A stretch of 64,000 nt of DNA from an uncultured Oscillospiraceae bacterium (GCA_934539585.1 CAKTCT010000012.1:7687-71686); one strand, 5' to 3'. Positions 16,810 through 25,259 are shown, numbered from the stretch's first letter. Notes: a model not told the origin generated them from the sequence alone. Program-made: numbers and translations.

Positions 16810-16911
16810 CTGATCCAACAAGATCAGGAAGGGAAGGCCGGACAGCCCGGTGGGCTGTCCGGCCGAGGGGAACCCTATCAAGGGGTTCCCCAGCGGCGGC
16901 AATCCGCCGCT
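16810..16911. repeat. Variable hairpin tail of repeat copy A
   Basis: Four further perfect or near-perfect hairpins back to back: CTGATC/GATCAG (16810-16827), GGCCGGACAGCCC with its complement (16836-16864, 13-bp stem, 3-base loop), GGGGAACCC/GGGTTCCCC (16867-16891) and AGCGGCGG/CCGCCGCT (16892-16911). None is shared in sequence with the tail of copy B, although copy B also continues with strong hairpins. Confidence 0.8.
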
Positions 16912-17084
16912 CCCACCCGAAGCCTTGCCCCCGCTCCCACCCGAAGCCTTGCCCCGCTCCCACCCGAAGCCTTGCCCCGCTCCCACCCGAAGCCTTGCCC
17001 CGCTCCCACCCGAAGCCTTGCCCCCGCTCCCACCCGAAGCCTTGCCCCTCCGCTCCCACCCGAGTCTCGCCCCCGCTCCCACCC
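16909..17084. repeat. 23-26 bp tandem repeat upstream of pyrE
   Basis: Units begin GCTCCCACCC at 16909, 16933, 16956, 16979, 17002, 17026, 17052 and (partial) 17075. The first six continue GAAGCCTTGCCCC; the seventh is diverged (GAGTCTCGCCCCC). Spacings are 24, 23, 23, 23, 24, 26 and 23 bases, so the array reads through several frames and is not protein-coding. The minus strand is rich in G runs (GGGG, GGG, GGG per unit). It ends eight bases before the pyrE -35 box. Confidence 0.95.
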
Positions 17085-17092
17085 AAAATACC

Positions 17093-17121
17093 TTGAATCC
17101 CCCGCCCGTTTGTGGTACAAT
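17093..17121 (+). promoter_or_regulatory. pyrE promoter
   Basis: TTGAAT (17093-17098), 17-base spacer ending TTTGTGG, TACAAT (17116-17121), with a TRTG extension. The 5' UTR to ATG 17150 is only about 20 bases, so there is no room for a PyrR-type attenuator. Confidence 0.8.
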
Positions 17122-17149
17122 GAAAAAAACACCGAAAAGGATGATCAGT

Positions 17150-17812
17150 ATGCTTACACAGGCGAAACGGGAATTTATCGAATTTATGATGAGCGCCGAT
17201 GTGCTGCGCTTCGGGGAGTTCAAAACCAAGAGCGGACGGCTCTCCCCCTACTTTGTCAATACCGGCAACTACCGCACCGGCAGCCAGATCGCGGAGCTGG
17301 GCAAGTTCTACGCCGCCTGTATCCGGGAAAACTGCGGCACGGACTTCACCGCCATGTTCGGCCCCGCCTATAAGGGCATCCCCCTGGTGACGGCGGCGGC
17401 GGGGGCCCTGTCCAGCCAGTACGGCATCGATAAGCCCTATTTCTTCAACCGCAAGGAGGCCAAGGACCACGGCGAGGGCGGCTGCCTGGTGGGCTACCAG
17501 CCCAAGGACGGCGACCGCGTCATCATCATCGAGGACGTCATCACCGCCGGTACCGCCGTCCGGGAGACGGTGCCTATCCTCAAGGCCGCCGCCGACGTGA
17601 AGATCACCGATATGTTCATCTCCGTCAACCGCTGCGAGGTGGGCAAGGAGGGCGGTAAGACCGCCGTGGCCGAGGTCATGGACGAGTTCGGCATCAACGT
17701 CCACGCCATTGTCACCGTCCGGGATATCCGGGAGTACCTGGCGGAAAGCCCCGAGTACGCCGATGTTCTGAAAAGCATGGACCGCTATATGGACCAGTAC
17801 TGCCGGGTGTAA
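17150..17812 (+). CDS. pyrE: Orotate phosphoribosyltransferase
   Basis: 220 residues from ATG 17150 (MLTQAKREFIEFMM). I prefer it to ATG 17141 because the AAAAGG ribosome site lies immediately before 17141 but nine bases before 17150. The PRPP-binding motif VIIIEDVITAGTAV is clear, as is KTKSGRLSPYFVNTGNY near the N-terminus. It makes OMP from orotate and PRPP, the fifth step of pyrimidine synthesis. No other pyr gene is in the window, so it is unlinked from a pyr operon. Followed 30 bases later by a MATE transporter that may be read through from the same promoter. Confidence 0.96.
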   Translation: MLTQAKREFIEFMMSADVLRFGEFKTKSGRLSPYFVNTGNYRTGSQIAELGKFYAACIRENCGTDFTAMFGPAYKGIPLVTAAAGALSSQYGIDKPYFFNRKEAKDHGEGGCLVGYQPKDGDRVIIIEDVITAGTAVRETVPILKAAADVKITDMFISVNRCEVGKEGGKTAVAEVMDEFGINVHAIVTVRDIREYLAESPEYADVLKSMDRYMDQYCRV

Positions 17813-17842
17813 GCCGGAGCTTTCGTAAAGGACCGAACTTTT

Positions 17843-19168
17843 ATGTTTTCCAATAAGGCTCTGCGGGATATGATTGTCCCACTGTTTATCGAGCAGTTCC
17901 TCCTGATGTTTGTCGGCATCGCCGACACCTTTCTGGTCAGCTTTTCCAGCGAAGCGGACGTTTCTGGCGTTTCTCTGGTCACCTCCTTCAATACGGTACT
18001 TATCTTTCTGTTTACGGCTCTTGCCTCCGGCGGTGCGGTAATCATCAGCCAGTATATTGGCAGCAGTCAGGAAAAAACGGCGTCCCGGACTGCCGGGCAG
18101 CTTCTGATGATCAGCACTGTCCTCTCTGTGGGAATGATGGTGCTGATTGTGGTGTTTCGCCAACCCCTTCTGAGACTTCTGTTTGGAAAAATTGAGTCTG
18201 AGGTCATGGCCGCCTGCAATATCTACCTCCTGATCACGACCTTTTCGCTGCCTGCCCTGGCCGTTTATGACGCCGGAGCGGCTCTGTGCCGCAGTATCGG
18301 AAAGACCAATGTCACAATGTATATCTCCATTGCAGCCAACGTGGTCAACGTGGTCGGAAACTGTGTTGGCGTGTTCGCCCTGAAAATGGGGGCGGCCGGT
18401 GTAGCTTACCCTTCGCTGATTTCCCGGGTCCTTTCCGCCGCGGCAGTTACGGTTTACTGCTTTTCCCGGAAAAATTCGGTGCGGTATCGGATGGCCGACG
18501 TGTTCTGCTGGGACGGTGGGCTTTTGAAAAAGATCATGGGCATCGCCCTTCCCAACGGCGTGGAGAACGGGGTGCACCAGCTGGTGAAGGTCGCTCTTTC
18601 CAGTATGGTGGCGCTGTTCGGTACCTATCAGATCGCGGCAAACGGCGTGGCCCAGAGCATCTGGTCCCTGGCGGCCATTATGGGGCTTGCCATGACCCCG
18701 GTCTATACCACGGTAATCGGCCAGTGTATGGGCGCTGGGGATGTCGCCGCGGCCAACCTCTATTTTCGGAAGCTGAACCGGATCACGCTGGTCCTGTCGA
18801 TTCTGTGGAATGCCCTGATTTTCGCCATTACGCCGCTGATCGTCCGATATTCCGCCATTTCTCCGGAGGCCAAGGATCTGGTGATCTGGCTGGTGCTGAT
18901 CAATAACATTTTCAACGGGCTGGCCTATCCCTTTGCCGGTTCTCTGGGCAGCGGGCTCCGAGCGGCAGGAGATGTTCGGTTTACCATGATCGTTTCCATC
19001 ACCCTGACCGTTGCTGCGCGGCTGCTGTTTTCGGCGCTGTTTGGTCTGTGGCTGGGCTGGGGCGTCATCGGCGTTGCCATTGGCATGAGTATGGACCTGG
19101 TGTTCCGGGGAGTGATTTTCATCTGGCGGTACCGTTCCCAGAAGTGGACACAGTTCCGGCTGATTTGA
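17843..19168 (+). CDS. MATE-family multidrug/sodium antiporter
   Basis: 441 residues, usual MATE length, with twelve predictable membrane segments in two bundles (PLFIEQFLLMFVGIADTFLVS at the start; NGVENGVHQLVKVALSSMVALFGTYQIAANGVAQSI opening the second half). Such proteins exchange drugs or metabolites for Na+ or H+. The ribosome site AAAGGA lies ten or so bases before the ATG. By eye, codon use is more A/T-rich at third positions than in pyrE or the helicase, which may point to a later arrival. Substrate cannot be inferred. Confidence 0.93.
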   Translation: MFSNKALRDMIVPLFIEQFLLMFVGIADTFLVSFSSEADVSGVSLVTSFNTVLIFLFTALASGGAVIISQYIGSSQEKTASRTAGQLLMISTVLSVGMMVLIVVFRQPLLRLLFGKIESEVMAACNIYLLITTFSLPALAVYDAGAALCRSIGKTNVTMYISIAANVVNVVGNCVGVFALKMGAAGVAYPSLISRVLSAAAVTVYCFSRKNSVRYRMADVFCWDGGLLKKIMGIALPNGVENGVHQLVKVALSSMVALFGTYQIAANGVAQSIWSLAAIMGLAMTPVYTTVIGQCMGAGDVAAANLYFRKLNRITLVLSILWNALIFAITPLIVRYSAISPEAKDLVIWLVLINNIFNGLAYPFAGSLGSGLRAAGDVRFTMIVSITLTVAARLLFSALFGLWLGWGVIGVAIGMSMDLVFRGVIFIWRYRSQKWTQFRLI

Positions 19169-19192
19169 TTCTTTTGAGGTAGGATTTGAAAC

Positions 19193-19239
19193 AAAACGGA
19201 CCTTTTCGAGGCAAAAGCTGCTTCGGGAAGGTCCGTTTT
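19193..19239 (+). terminator. Terminator-like hairpin after the MATE gene
   Basis: AAAACGGACCTT (19193-19204) pairs perfectly with AAGGTCCGTTTT (19228-19239), 12-bp stem, 23-base loop. It lies 24 bases after the stop. The run of T is short (four, inside the stem), so efficiency is uncertain; it could serve both strands. Confidence 0.65.
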
Positions 19240-19478
19240 GGGTAAGGGAAAGGTGCTGCCTCGGGTAGGCGCTTGGCTCGTCGGCAAAGGGGTCAGATGA
19301 TGCCGGGCGGGTTCGCCGGAAGGTCATTTGCAGGCGGCAGAATTGAGACGGTACGGTGGATGGTTTTTGGAACGGCGGTTCATGTGGTCGGGTAGGCGTG
19401 GGTGATGCTATGGAGGCGGATCATTTCTTCAAGGTGCGGCGGATGGGGCTGCACTGGGAAGAAGGGTTTAGGGTGGGC
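19240..19478. other. Intergenic region with no recognised content
   Basis: Between the MATE terminator and the convergent serine hydrolase. I see no convincing frame, promoter, tRNA-like fold or repeat shared with other spacers. Confidence 0.5.
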
Positions 19479-20651
19479 TCAATCCCCCAGGCAGGCGTAG
19501 GCCACGTTGCGGAGGCGGGGCTGGTACCACTCCTCCCGGGGGCTGAGGGTGTGCTGGGTGAAAAAGACTGCCAGGTGGAGCTCGCTGTCGATGACGGCGG
19601 TGGCTCCGGCGGCGCCGCCCCAGCCGAACTCCCCGAGCCGGGCGATGGAGCCGGACCTGGCCCGGTCGATATGGGTGCGGACGCCCAGGCCGTAGCCGTA
19701 GCCCCGGAGGGCGGGCCAGTTCAGGTAAGGCCGCTGCTCCGGGGTCAGGCGGTCGGTTTTCATGAGCTCCACGGTCTCCGGGGCCAGGATGCCGCCGCCG
19801 TTCATGGACAGGGCCGTCAGGAGCTTCAGGTAGTCGCCGCAGGTGGTGATGATTCCGGCTCCGCCGCTGTCGTACTCCGGGCCGAAAAGGAAGCGGTTTT
19901 CTTTGCCCACGTTGCGGAAAAAGCCGTCGGCGGCGCAGCCGTTTTTCTGGAGCGCCACCAGGTCGTCGTCCAGGGTGGACACGGCGTTCCAGGGGGTGAA
20001 CTGGTACTGCTCCGCCATCCGGGCGAGGATTTCCGGGGTGGGGTGGTAGAAGCTGTGGTCCATGCCCAGGGGCTCAAAGAGGTTCTTCCGGACATAGTCC
20101 CGGAACTTCATGCCGCTGACGGCCTCCACCAGACCGGCCAGGACGTCGTGGCAGAGGGAGTACTGCCAGCAGGTCCCGGGCTCAAAGGAAAGGGGCTGGG
20201 CGGCCAGGGCTCGGATCATGTGCAGGGTGGGGCAGGCCGGGTCCTGCTCCTTTGCCGCCAGGAGGGCCGGGGACTGGATGTCATAGTCGAACCCGGCGGT
20301 CATGGAGAACAGGTCCCCCACGGTAATGGGATTTTTCGCCGGGGAAAGGGTCCCGTCGGGGCGGCGGACGGTCATTTCCCGGAAGGCGGGGAGGTATTCC
20401 GCCAGGGGGTCGCCGAGGAGAAAGGCTCCCCGTTCCAGGAGCTGGGCCGCCGCCGTCACCGTGGCGATTTTGGAGCAGGAGTAGATGTAGACGTACTCCT
20501 GGCCGGTCATGGGAATTTTTTCCTCCAGATTGGAGAAGCCCGCGGCGTGCTCAAAGACCGGCTGGCCGTTGACGCAGACCTTGACGGCGCAGCCCGGGGA
20601 GCGCTTGGCGGCCATATAGTCCACGAAATCCCGGAGCTTTGAAAAGTCCAT
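19479..20651 (-). CDS. Serine hydrolase of the beta-lactamase/class C (PF00144) family
   Basis: 390 residues, no signal peptide, so probably cytoplasmic. The catalytic SxxK is SCSK (near residue 58, after YVYIY). The second motif is a Tyr-Ser pair (WQYSLCHDVLAGLVEAVSG), and the family's C-terminal Gly-rich strand is present (FGWGGAAGATAVID). Members include esterases, D-amino-acid peptidases and lactamase-like hydrolases; the substrate cannot be told. The start is supported by AAAGAGGG before the ATG. It follows aspS by 62 bases on the same strand. Confidence 0.9.
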   Translation of the reverse strand: MDFSKLRDFVDYMAAKRSPGCAVKVCVNGQPVFEHAAGFSNLEEKIPMTGQEYVYIYSCSKIATVTAAAQLLERGAFLLGDPLAEYLPAFREMTVRRPDGTLSPAKNPITVGDLFSMTAGFDYDIQSPALLAAKEQDPACPTLHMIRALAAQPLSFEPGTCWQYSLCHDVLAGLVEAVSGMKFRDYVRKNLFEPLGMDHSFYHPTPEILARMAEQYQFTPWNAVSTLDDDLVALQKNGCAADGFFRNVGKENRFLFGPEYDSGGAGIITTCGDYLKLLTALSMNGGGILAPETVELMKTDRLTPEQRPYLNWPALRGYGYGLGVRTHIDRARSGSIARLGEFGWGGAAGATAVIDSELHLAVFFTQHTLSPREEWYQPRLRNVAYACLGD

Positions 20652-20713
20652 AGAATCCCTCTTTCATACAGCACAACGGCGGAGCGGTGCAGGGCCGTTC
20701 CGCCGGATGTGGG

Positions 20714-22492
20714 TTATTCCTGATGGGTGATGCCGATGCCCAGCTCGTCCAGCTGCTTGGTGTCGATGGGGGAGGGGCAGCCGCTCATGAGCTCGCTGGC
20801 GTTCTGCACCTTGGGGAAGGCGGTGACGTCCCGGATGTTGTCGGCTCCGCAGAGGAGCATGGACAGACGGTCCAGGCCGATGCCCATACCGCCGTGGGGC
20901 GGCGCGCCGTACTTGTAAGCGTCCACGAGGAAGCCGAATTTGGCGGCGATCTCCTCGTCGGAGAGGCCCAGGGCCTCGAACATCCGCTGCTGGAGCTCAT
21001 AGTCGGTGATGCGGATGGAGCCGCTGGACAGCTCGATGCCGTTGAGCACCAGGTCGTAGGCTTTTGCCCGGACGGAAGCGGGGTCGCTGTCCAGATAGGG
21101 CAGGCACTCGTCCAGAGGCATGGTGAAGGGGTGGTGCATGGCCACCCAGGATTCGCTTTCGTCGTCCCACTCGAAGAAGGGGAACTCGGTGATCCAGAGG
21201 AAGGCGTAGCCTTCGGGGATGATGTTCATCCGCTTGGCGCAGGTCTGGCGGAGAGCGCCCAGGACGGGGAGAGTCACCCGGTCCTTATCGGCGACGATCA
21301 GGGCCACGTCGCCCTTTTCGCAGCCCAGCTTCGCTAAGAGGGCGGCAAGTTCTTCTTCGGAGAAGAATTTTGCAAAGGAGCAGGCGGGCTTTTCGTCCAC
21401 CCAGCGGACCCAGGCCAGGCCCTTGGCGCCGATGCCCTTGGCGTGGTCGGTGAGCTTGTCGATCTCTTTGCGGGTGTAGGTGGAAGCGCCGTTTTTGACC
21501 ACGATGCCCCGGACGCTGCCGCCGGCGGCGACGGCCCCGGAGAAGACGGAGAAGCCGCAGTCCCTGACCAGGTCGGAGAGGTCGCAGATCTCCATGCCGT
21601 AGCGGATGTCGGGCTTATCGGAGCCGAAGCGCTCCATGGCGTCTTTGTAGGTTAAGCGGGGGAGGGGCTCGGTGATGTCCACGTTCATGACGTGCTTCAT
21701 AATGTATTTGACGAAGCCCTCGCCCATTTCCATGACGTCCTCGGTGTCCACGAAGGACATTTCCAGGTCGATCTGGGTGAATTCCGGCTGGCGGTCGGCC
21801 CGGAGGTCCTCGTCCCGGAAGCAGCGGGCAAACTGGATATACCGGTCAAAGCCGGAGATCATCAGGAGCTGCTTGTAGATCTGGGGGGACTGGGGCAGGG
21901 CGTAGAAGCTGCCGTTGTGGACCCGGGAGGGGACCACATAGTCTCTTGCCCCCTCGGGGGTGGACTTCATGAGCATGGGGGTCTCGATCTCGATGAAGCC
22001 GTTGTCGGCGAAGTAATCCCGGGCGGCCTTGACGATCTTGGCCCGCATCATGAGGTTTTTCTGGAGTTTGGCGCGGCGGAGGTCCAGATAGCGGTAACGG
22101 AGCCGCAGCTCCTCGTTGGTGTCGGTCTCGTCGGTGATGTGGAAGGGCGGGGTTTGGGCCTTGGCCAGGATCCGCAGCTCGGTGACGAAGATCTCCACTT
22201 CGCCGGTGGGAAGGTCGGGGTTGACGCTTTCCCGGCGGCGGACGACGCCTTTGGCCATGAGGACGTACTCGGAGCGGACGTCCTTGGCCTTTTCCATAAC
22301 GGCCCGGTCGGTGGAGTCGTCGAAGATCAGCTGGACGATGCCGGTGCGGTCACGGAGGTCGATGAAGACCAGCTCGCCTTTGTCCCGCTGTTTCTGGGTG
22401 AAGCCGCCTACCACGACTTCCTTGCCGATATCCTGGACGGAAACCTCCCCGCAGTAGCAGGTGCGTTTCAGTCCGCGCATGGTGTCTGCCAT
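20714..22492 (-). CDS. aspS: Aspartyl-tRNA synthetase
   Basis: 592 residues from ATG 22492. An in-frame TTG six bases earlier and an ATG 12 bases later (MRGLKRTCYCGEV, the usual family start) are alternatives. Domains: N-terminal OB-fold anticodon-binding domain, class II catalytic core with FRDEDLRADRQPEFTQID (motif 2), the bacterial GAD insert in the middle, and motif 3 GMGIGLDRLSMLL. Length fits bacterial AspRS. In the usual Gram-positive order it follows hisS, 95 bases downstream here. I looked for a T-box leader in that gap and found none. Confidence 0.97.
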   Translation of the reverse strand: MADTMRGLKRTCYCGEVSVQDIGKEVVVGGFTQKQRDKGELVFIDLRDRTGIVQLIFDDSTDRAVMEKAKDVRSEYVLMAKGVVRRRESVNPDLPTGEVEIFVTELRILAKAQTPPFHITDETDTNEELRLRYRYLDLRRAKLQKNLMMRAKIVKAARDYFADNGFIEIETPMLMKSTPEGARDYVVPSRVHNGSFYALPQSPQIYKQLLMISGFDRYIQFARCFRDEDLRADRQPEFTQIDLEMSFVDTEDVMEMGEGFVKYIMKHVMNVDITEPLPRLTYKDAMERFGSDKPDIRYGMEICDLSDLVRDCGFSVFSGAVAAGGSVRGIVVKNGASTYTRKEIDKLTDHAKGIGAKGLAWVRWVDEKPACSFAKFFSEEELAALLAKLGCEKGDVALIVADKDRVTLPVLGALRQTCAKRMNIIPEGYAFLWITEFPFFEWDDESESWVAMHHPFTMPLDECLPYLDSDPASVRAKAYDLVLNGIELSSGSIRITDYELQQRMFEALGLSDEEIAAKFGFLVDAYKYGAPPHGGMGIGLDRLSMLLCGADNIRDVTAFPKVQNASELMSGCPSPIDTKQLDELGIGITHQE

Positions 22493-22587
22493 TTTCAAAA
22501 CAACCTTTCTGGTTCAATTTTGGGTCTTTGCAAAGAAATCCGCCCCGGCTCCGCTGGTCCGGCGGATGCCCCAGGGCGGACGGAGGA

Positions 22588-23925
22588 TCATTTCAGCAGG
22601 CCGGAAAGGGCCTCGGGGGGAAGGTCGCCGGTTTCCAGAGCGCCGGCCAGCTCGGAGAGCTCCTGGTCGTAGAAGAACTTGGACAGGTCGCCGTTGAGGT
22701 CCAGGTCGGCAGTCTCGCCGGTGGACATGTTCTTGACCTTGGCCCGGCCCTCGGCCAGCTCGTTGTCGCCGATGACCATGGAGTATTTGGCTCCGATCTT
22801 GTCGGCGTACTTCATCTGGGCCTTTAAGCTCCGGCCGATGAGGTCGGATTCTGCGGCGAAGCCCTCGCTGCGGAGGTCGGCGGCCAGCTTCATGGCGAAA
22901 ACCGAGGCGGCTTCGCCCATGGAGGCGATGTAGAGGTCGCAGGGGGCAGGTCTGGGAATCTCGATGCCCTGGGCTTCCAGGACCATGAGCAGCCGCTCCA
23001 CGCCCATGGCGTAGCCGATGCCGGGCTGGTCCGCGCCGCCCAGGCTCTTGATCAGGCCGTCGTACCGGCCGCCGCCGCAGACGGTGCTCTGGGCGCCGAT
23101 GTCGCCGGAAACGAACTCAAAGACGGTTTTGGTGTAGTAGTCCAGGCCCCGGACGATGCGGGGGTTGACGGTGTAGGCGATGCCCAGGGCGTCCAGGCGC
23201 TTTTTCAGGCCCTCAAAGTGCTCCTTGCAGTCGTCGCAGAGGTAGTCCAGGCCGATGGGGGCGTCCTTGGCGATCTCCTTGCAGACGGGGCTCTTGCAGT
23301 CCAGAATCCGCAGGGGGTTCTTGTCCAGGCGGGTGAGGCAGGTGTCGCAGAGGTCGGCCTTCCGGGCCTCAAAGTACTCCTTCAGGGCGGCGTGGTAGTG
23401 CTTGCGGCAGTTGGGACAGCCGATGGAGTTGATCTCCAGGGAGATGTTCGAGAGGCCCAGGGTGGCGAAGAAGTCGTTGACGAAGGAGATGACCTCCGCG
23501 TCGGCGGCGGGGGAGTGGGAGCCGAACAGCTCCATGCCCAGCTGGTGGAACTCCCGGAAGCGGCCCGCCTGGGGCTTTTCCGCACGGAAGCAGGAGAGGT
23601 TGTAGCAGAGCTTCACCGGCAGCGCTTCGTTGATAAGGCCGCTTTCGATGACGGCCCGGTTGATGCCGGCGGTGCCTTCGGGGCGGAGGGCCAGTTCCCG
23701 GCCGCCCAGGTCGGTGAAGGTGTACATTTCCTTCTGGACCACGTCGGTGGTGTCGCCGACGGAGCGGATGAACAGGCTTTTGTCCTCGAAGGTGGGGATG
23801 CGGATCTCGTTGAAGCCGTAGAGCTTGGCGGTATCCAGGAAAAGGCGCTCCACGAACTGCCATTTGTAGGTGTCCGCGGGGAGAACGTCCTGGGTGCCTT
23901 TGATGGAACGGATTTCCAGAGCCAT
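22588..23925 (-). CDS. hisS: Histidyl-tRNA synthetase
   Basis: 445 residues. Class II core with the HisRS motifs LRPEGTAGINRAVIE, RAEKPQAGRFREFHQLGMELFG and RGLDYYTKTVFEF, plus GGGRYDGL. A C-terminal anticodon-binding domain follows. The insertion between motifs 2 and 3 carries four CxxC-type pairs (GCPNC, CDTC, CKSPVC, CDDC) that should bind zinc, a feature found in many Clostridial HisRS. The ATG has AAAGGA upstream. It precedes aspS. Confidence 0.97.
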   Translation of the reverse strand: MALEIRSIKGTQDVLPADTYKWQFVERLFLDTAKLYGFNEIRIPTFEDKSLFIRSVGDTTDVVQKEMYTFTDLGGRELALRPEGTAGINRAVIESGLINEALPVKLCYNLSCFRAEKPQAGRFREFHQLGMELFGSHSPAADAEVISFVNDFFATLGLSNISLEINSIGCPNCRKHYHAALKEYFEARKADLCDTCLTRLDKNPLRILDCKSPVCKEIAKDAPIGLDYLCDDCKEHFEGLKKRLDALGIAYTVNPRIVRGLDYYTKTVFEFVSGDIGAQSTVCGGGRYDGLIKSLGGADQPGIGYAMGVERLLMVLEAQGIEIPRPAPCDLYIASMGEAASVFAMKLAADLRSEGFAAESDLIGRSLKAQMKYADKIGAKYSMVIGDNELAEGRAKVKNMSTGETADLDLNGDLSKFFYDQELSELAGALETGDLPPEALSGLLK

Positions 23926-23962
23926 GGTATCAGTTTCCTTTGCTGTGAATTTTCGGTGGGGT

Positions 23963-24364
23963 TCAGCGCTGGTTGACGATGATGCGCCAATCCAGGTCGC
24001 CGCGCTCCAGGCCGTGGATCAGGACCTCGGCGGTGGCGATGTTGGTGGCTACGGGGATGTTGTGGACGTCGCAGAGACGGAGCAGGTTCATCTCGTTGCT
24101 CTCATGGGTCTTGGTGGTCAGGGGGTCCCGGAAAAAGAGCAGGAGGTCGATCTCGTTGCAGGCGATGAGGGATGCGATCTGCTGGTCGCCGCCCTGGGGG
24201 CCGCTTAAAAACCGCTTGATGTTCAGGCCGGTGGCTTCGGAAATGAGCTTGCCGGTGGTGCCGGTGGAGCACAGGTTGTGCCGGCTCATAATGCCGCAGT
24301 AGGCGATGCAGAACTGGACCATCAGTTCTTTCTTGGAGTCGTGGGCGATCAATGCGATGTTCAT
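23963..24364 (-). CDS. mgsA: Methylglyoxal synthase
   Basis: 133 residues, normal length. N-terminal IALIAHDSKKELM and STGTTGKLI form the phosphate-binding region; SGPQGGDQQI and the catalytic Asp in LLLFFRDPL are present. It turns dihydroxyacetone phosphate into methylglyoxal and phosphate, a bypass used when phosphate is limiting. In Clostridia it commonly closes the mre-min cluster, as here (50 bases after minD). Strong GAGGAGG ribosome site. Confidence 0.96.
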   Translation of the reverse strand: MNIALIAHDSKKELMVQFCIAYCGIMSRHNLCSTGTTGKLISEATGLNIKRFLSGPQGGDQQIASLIACNEIDLLLFFRDPLTTKTHESNEMNLLRLCDVHNIPVATNIATAEVLIHGLERGDLDWRIIVNQR

Positions 24365-24414
24365 GGTGCGGTTCCTCCTCTATATAGTCTATATCGTAAA
24401 CATGAACGGGTGCG

Positions 24415-25176
24415 TTAGCGAAGGAGAAGGGGGATGTACTCCCCGGAGATGCGGCAGGCGATGGCCTTGCAGATGCGGGTGATCCGGTGGCGCTCCCCCA
24501 GGGCCAGGCCCCGGGAAAGGCGGAGCTGGATGTCCGGGTCGTCGGGCAGGACGCCGATGAGCTGGGAGCCCACGCCGTCGATGACCTCGTCTAAGTCGGT
24601 GATGATGTCCTTCCGGATCAGCTGTTCGTTGACCCGGTTGATGACCAGGCGGTGATTTTCAAAGCCGGCCCGCTGGAGCTCCTGGGCCATCCGGCAGCCG
24701 TCCCGGACGCAGATGCGGTCGGGGGTGGCCACGATAAGGGCCAGGTCCGCCGCGGCGGAGGTGACCCGGGCCGAAGTGCCCAGCCCGGCGGGCATATCCA
24801 GGATGATGCGGTCGAAATGGGGGCGGAGGCCGCCGATGAGGAGCTGGACGTCCTCAAGGTTCAGGGGGGCTTCCAGGCTCAGGGGGGCCACAATGGCGCT
24901 GAGGTTGTCGTTCAGGGGGGAGGGGAGCACCGCTTTGCTGATGGTGCAGCGGCCCTCCAGCAGGTCCCCCAGGTCGAAAACGATCTGGTCCGCGATGCCC
25001 AGCATCAGGTCGATGCCCCGGAGGCCGGAGTCGAACTCGATGAGCAGCGACGACTGTCCGCAGAGGGCAAAGCCCAGTCCCAGGCCCACGCAGAGGGTGG
25101 ATTTTCCCACGCCGCCTTTGCCGGAGGTCAGGGAGATCACCTGGTTTTTGGGGGAAGCGCCGCGTTCTGTTTCCAT
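24415..25176 (-). CDS. minD: MinD-like septum site-determining ATPase
   Basis: 253 residues. Deviant Walker A GKGGVGKST (19-27), switch regions DSGLRGIDLMLG and ILDMPAGLG. It is a ParA-type ATPase that dimerises on the membrane to recruit a division inhibitor. The C-terminus (KAIACRISGEYIPLLLR) is not the usual Lys-rich amphipathic membrane helix (LKKFF-like), so membrane binding may be weak. No minC or minE lies beside it, although it holds the position of minD in the mre-min-mgsA cluster of other Clostridia. A minD-related role in flagellar or other placement cannot be excluded. Confidence 0.85.
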   Translation of the reverse strand: METERGASPKNQVISLTSGKGGVGKSTLCVGLGLGFALCGQSSLLIEFDSGLRGIDLMLGIADQIVFDLGDLLEGRCTISKAVLPSPLNDNLSAIVAPLSLEAPLNLEDVQLLIGGLRPHFDRIILDMPAGLGTSARVTSAAADLALIVATPDRICVRDGCRMAQELQRAGFENHRLVINRVNEQLIRKDIITDLDEVIDGVGSQLIGVLPDDPDIQLRLSRGLALGERHRITRICKAIACRISGEYIPLLLR

Positions 25177-25259
25177 GCCGGTCGTCCTTTCGGATAATGC
25201 GGGAATCGCCAGATACTTTTAGTTTAGCATATTTCTGGAATTTTTTCTACTGGTATTGG

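Noticed and set aside
16909..17084. Possible CRISPR array
   Set aside because: Units are adjacent with no unique spacers, and no cas genes are present. It is a simple tandem repeat.
16334..19327. A 997-residue open frame on the minus strand
   Set aside because: It runs antisense through pyrE and the MATE gene and through the tandem repeat, giving Gly/Arg/His-rich low-complexity sequence. High GC produces such open antisense frames.
20652..20713. Terminator after aspS
   Set aside because: A GC-rich stem with one mismatch is present but has no T run, so it could not be supported as a terminator.
22493..22587. T-box leader for aspS, or before hisS (23926-23962)
   Set aside because: Both gaps are too short and lack a T-box sequence or terminator/antiterminator pair.
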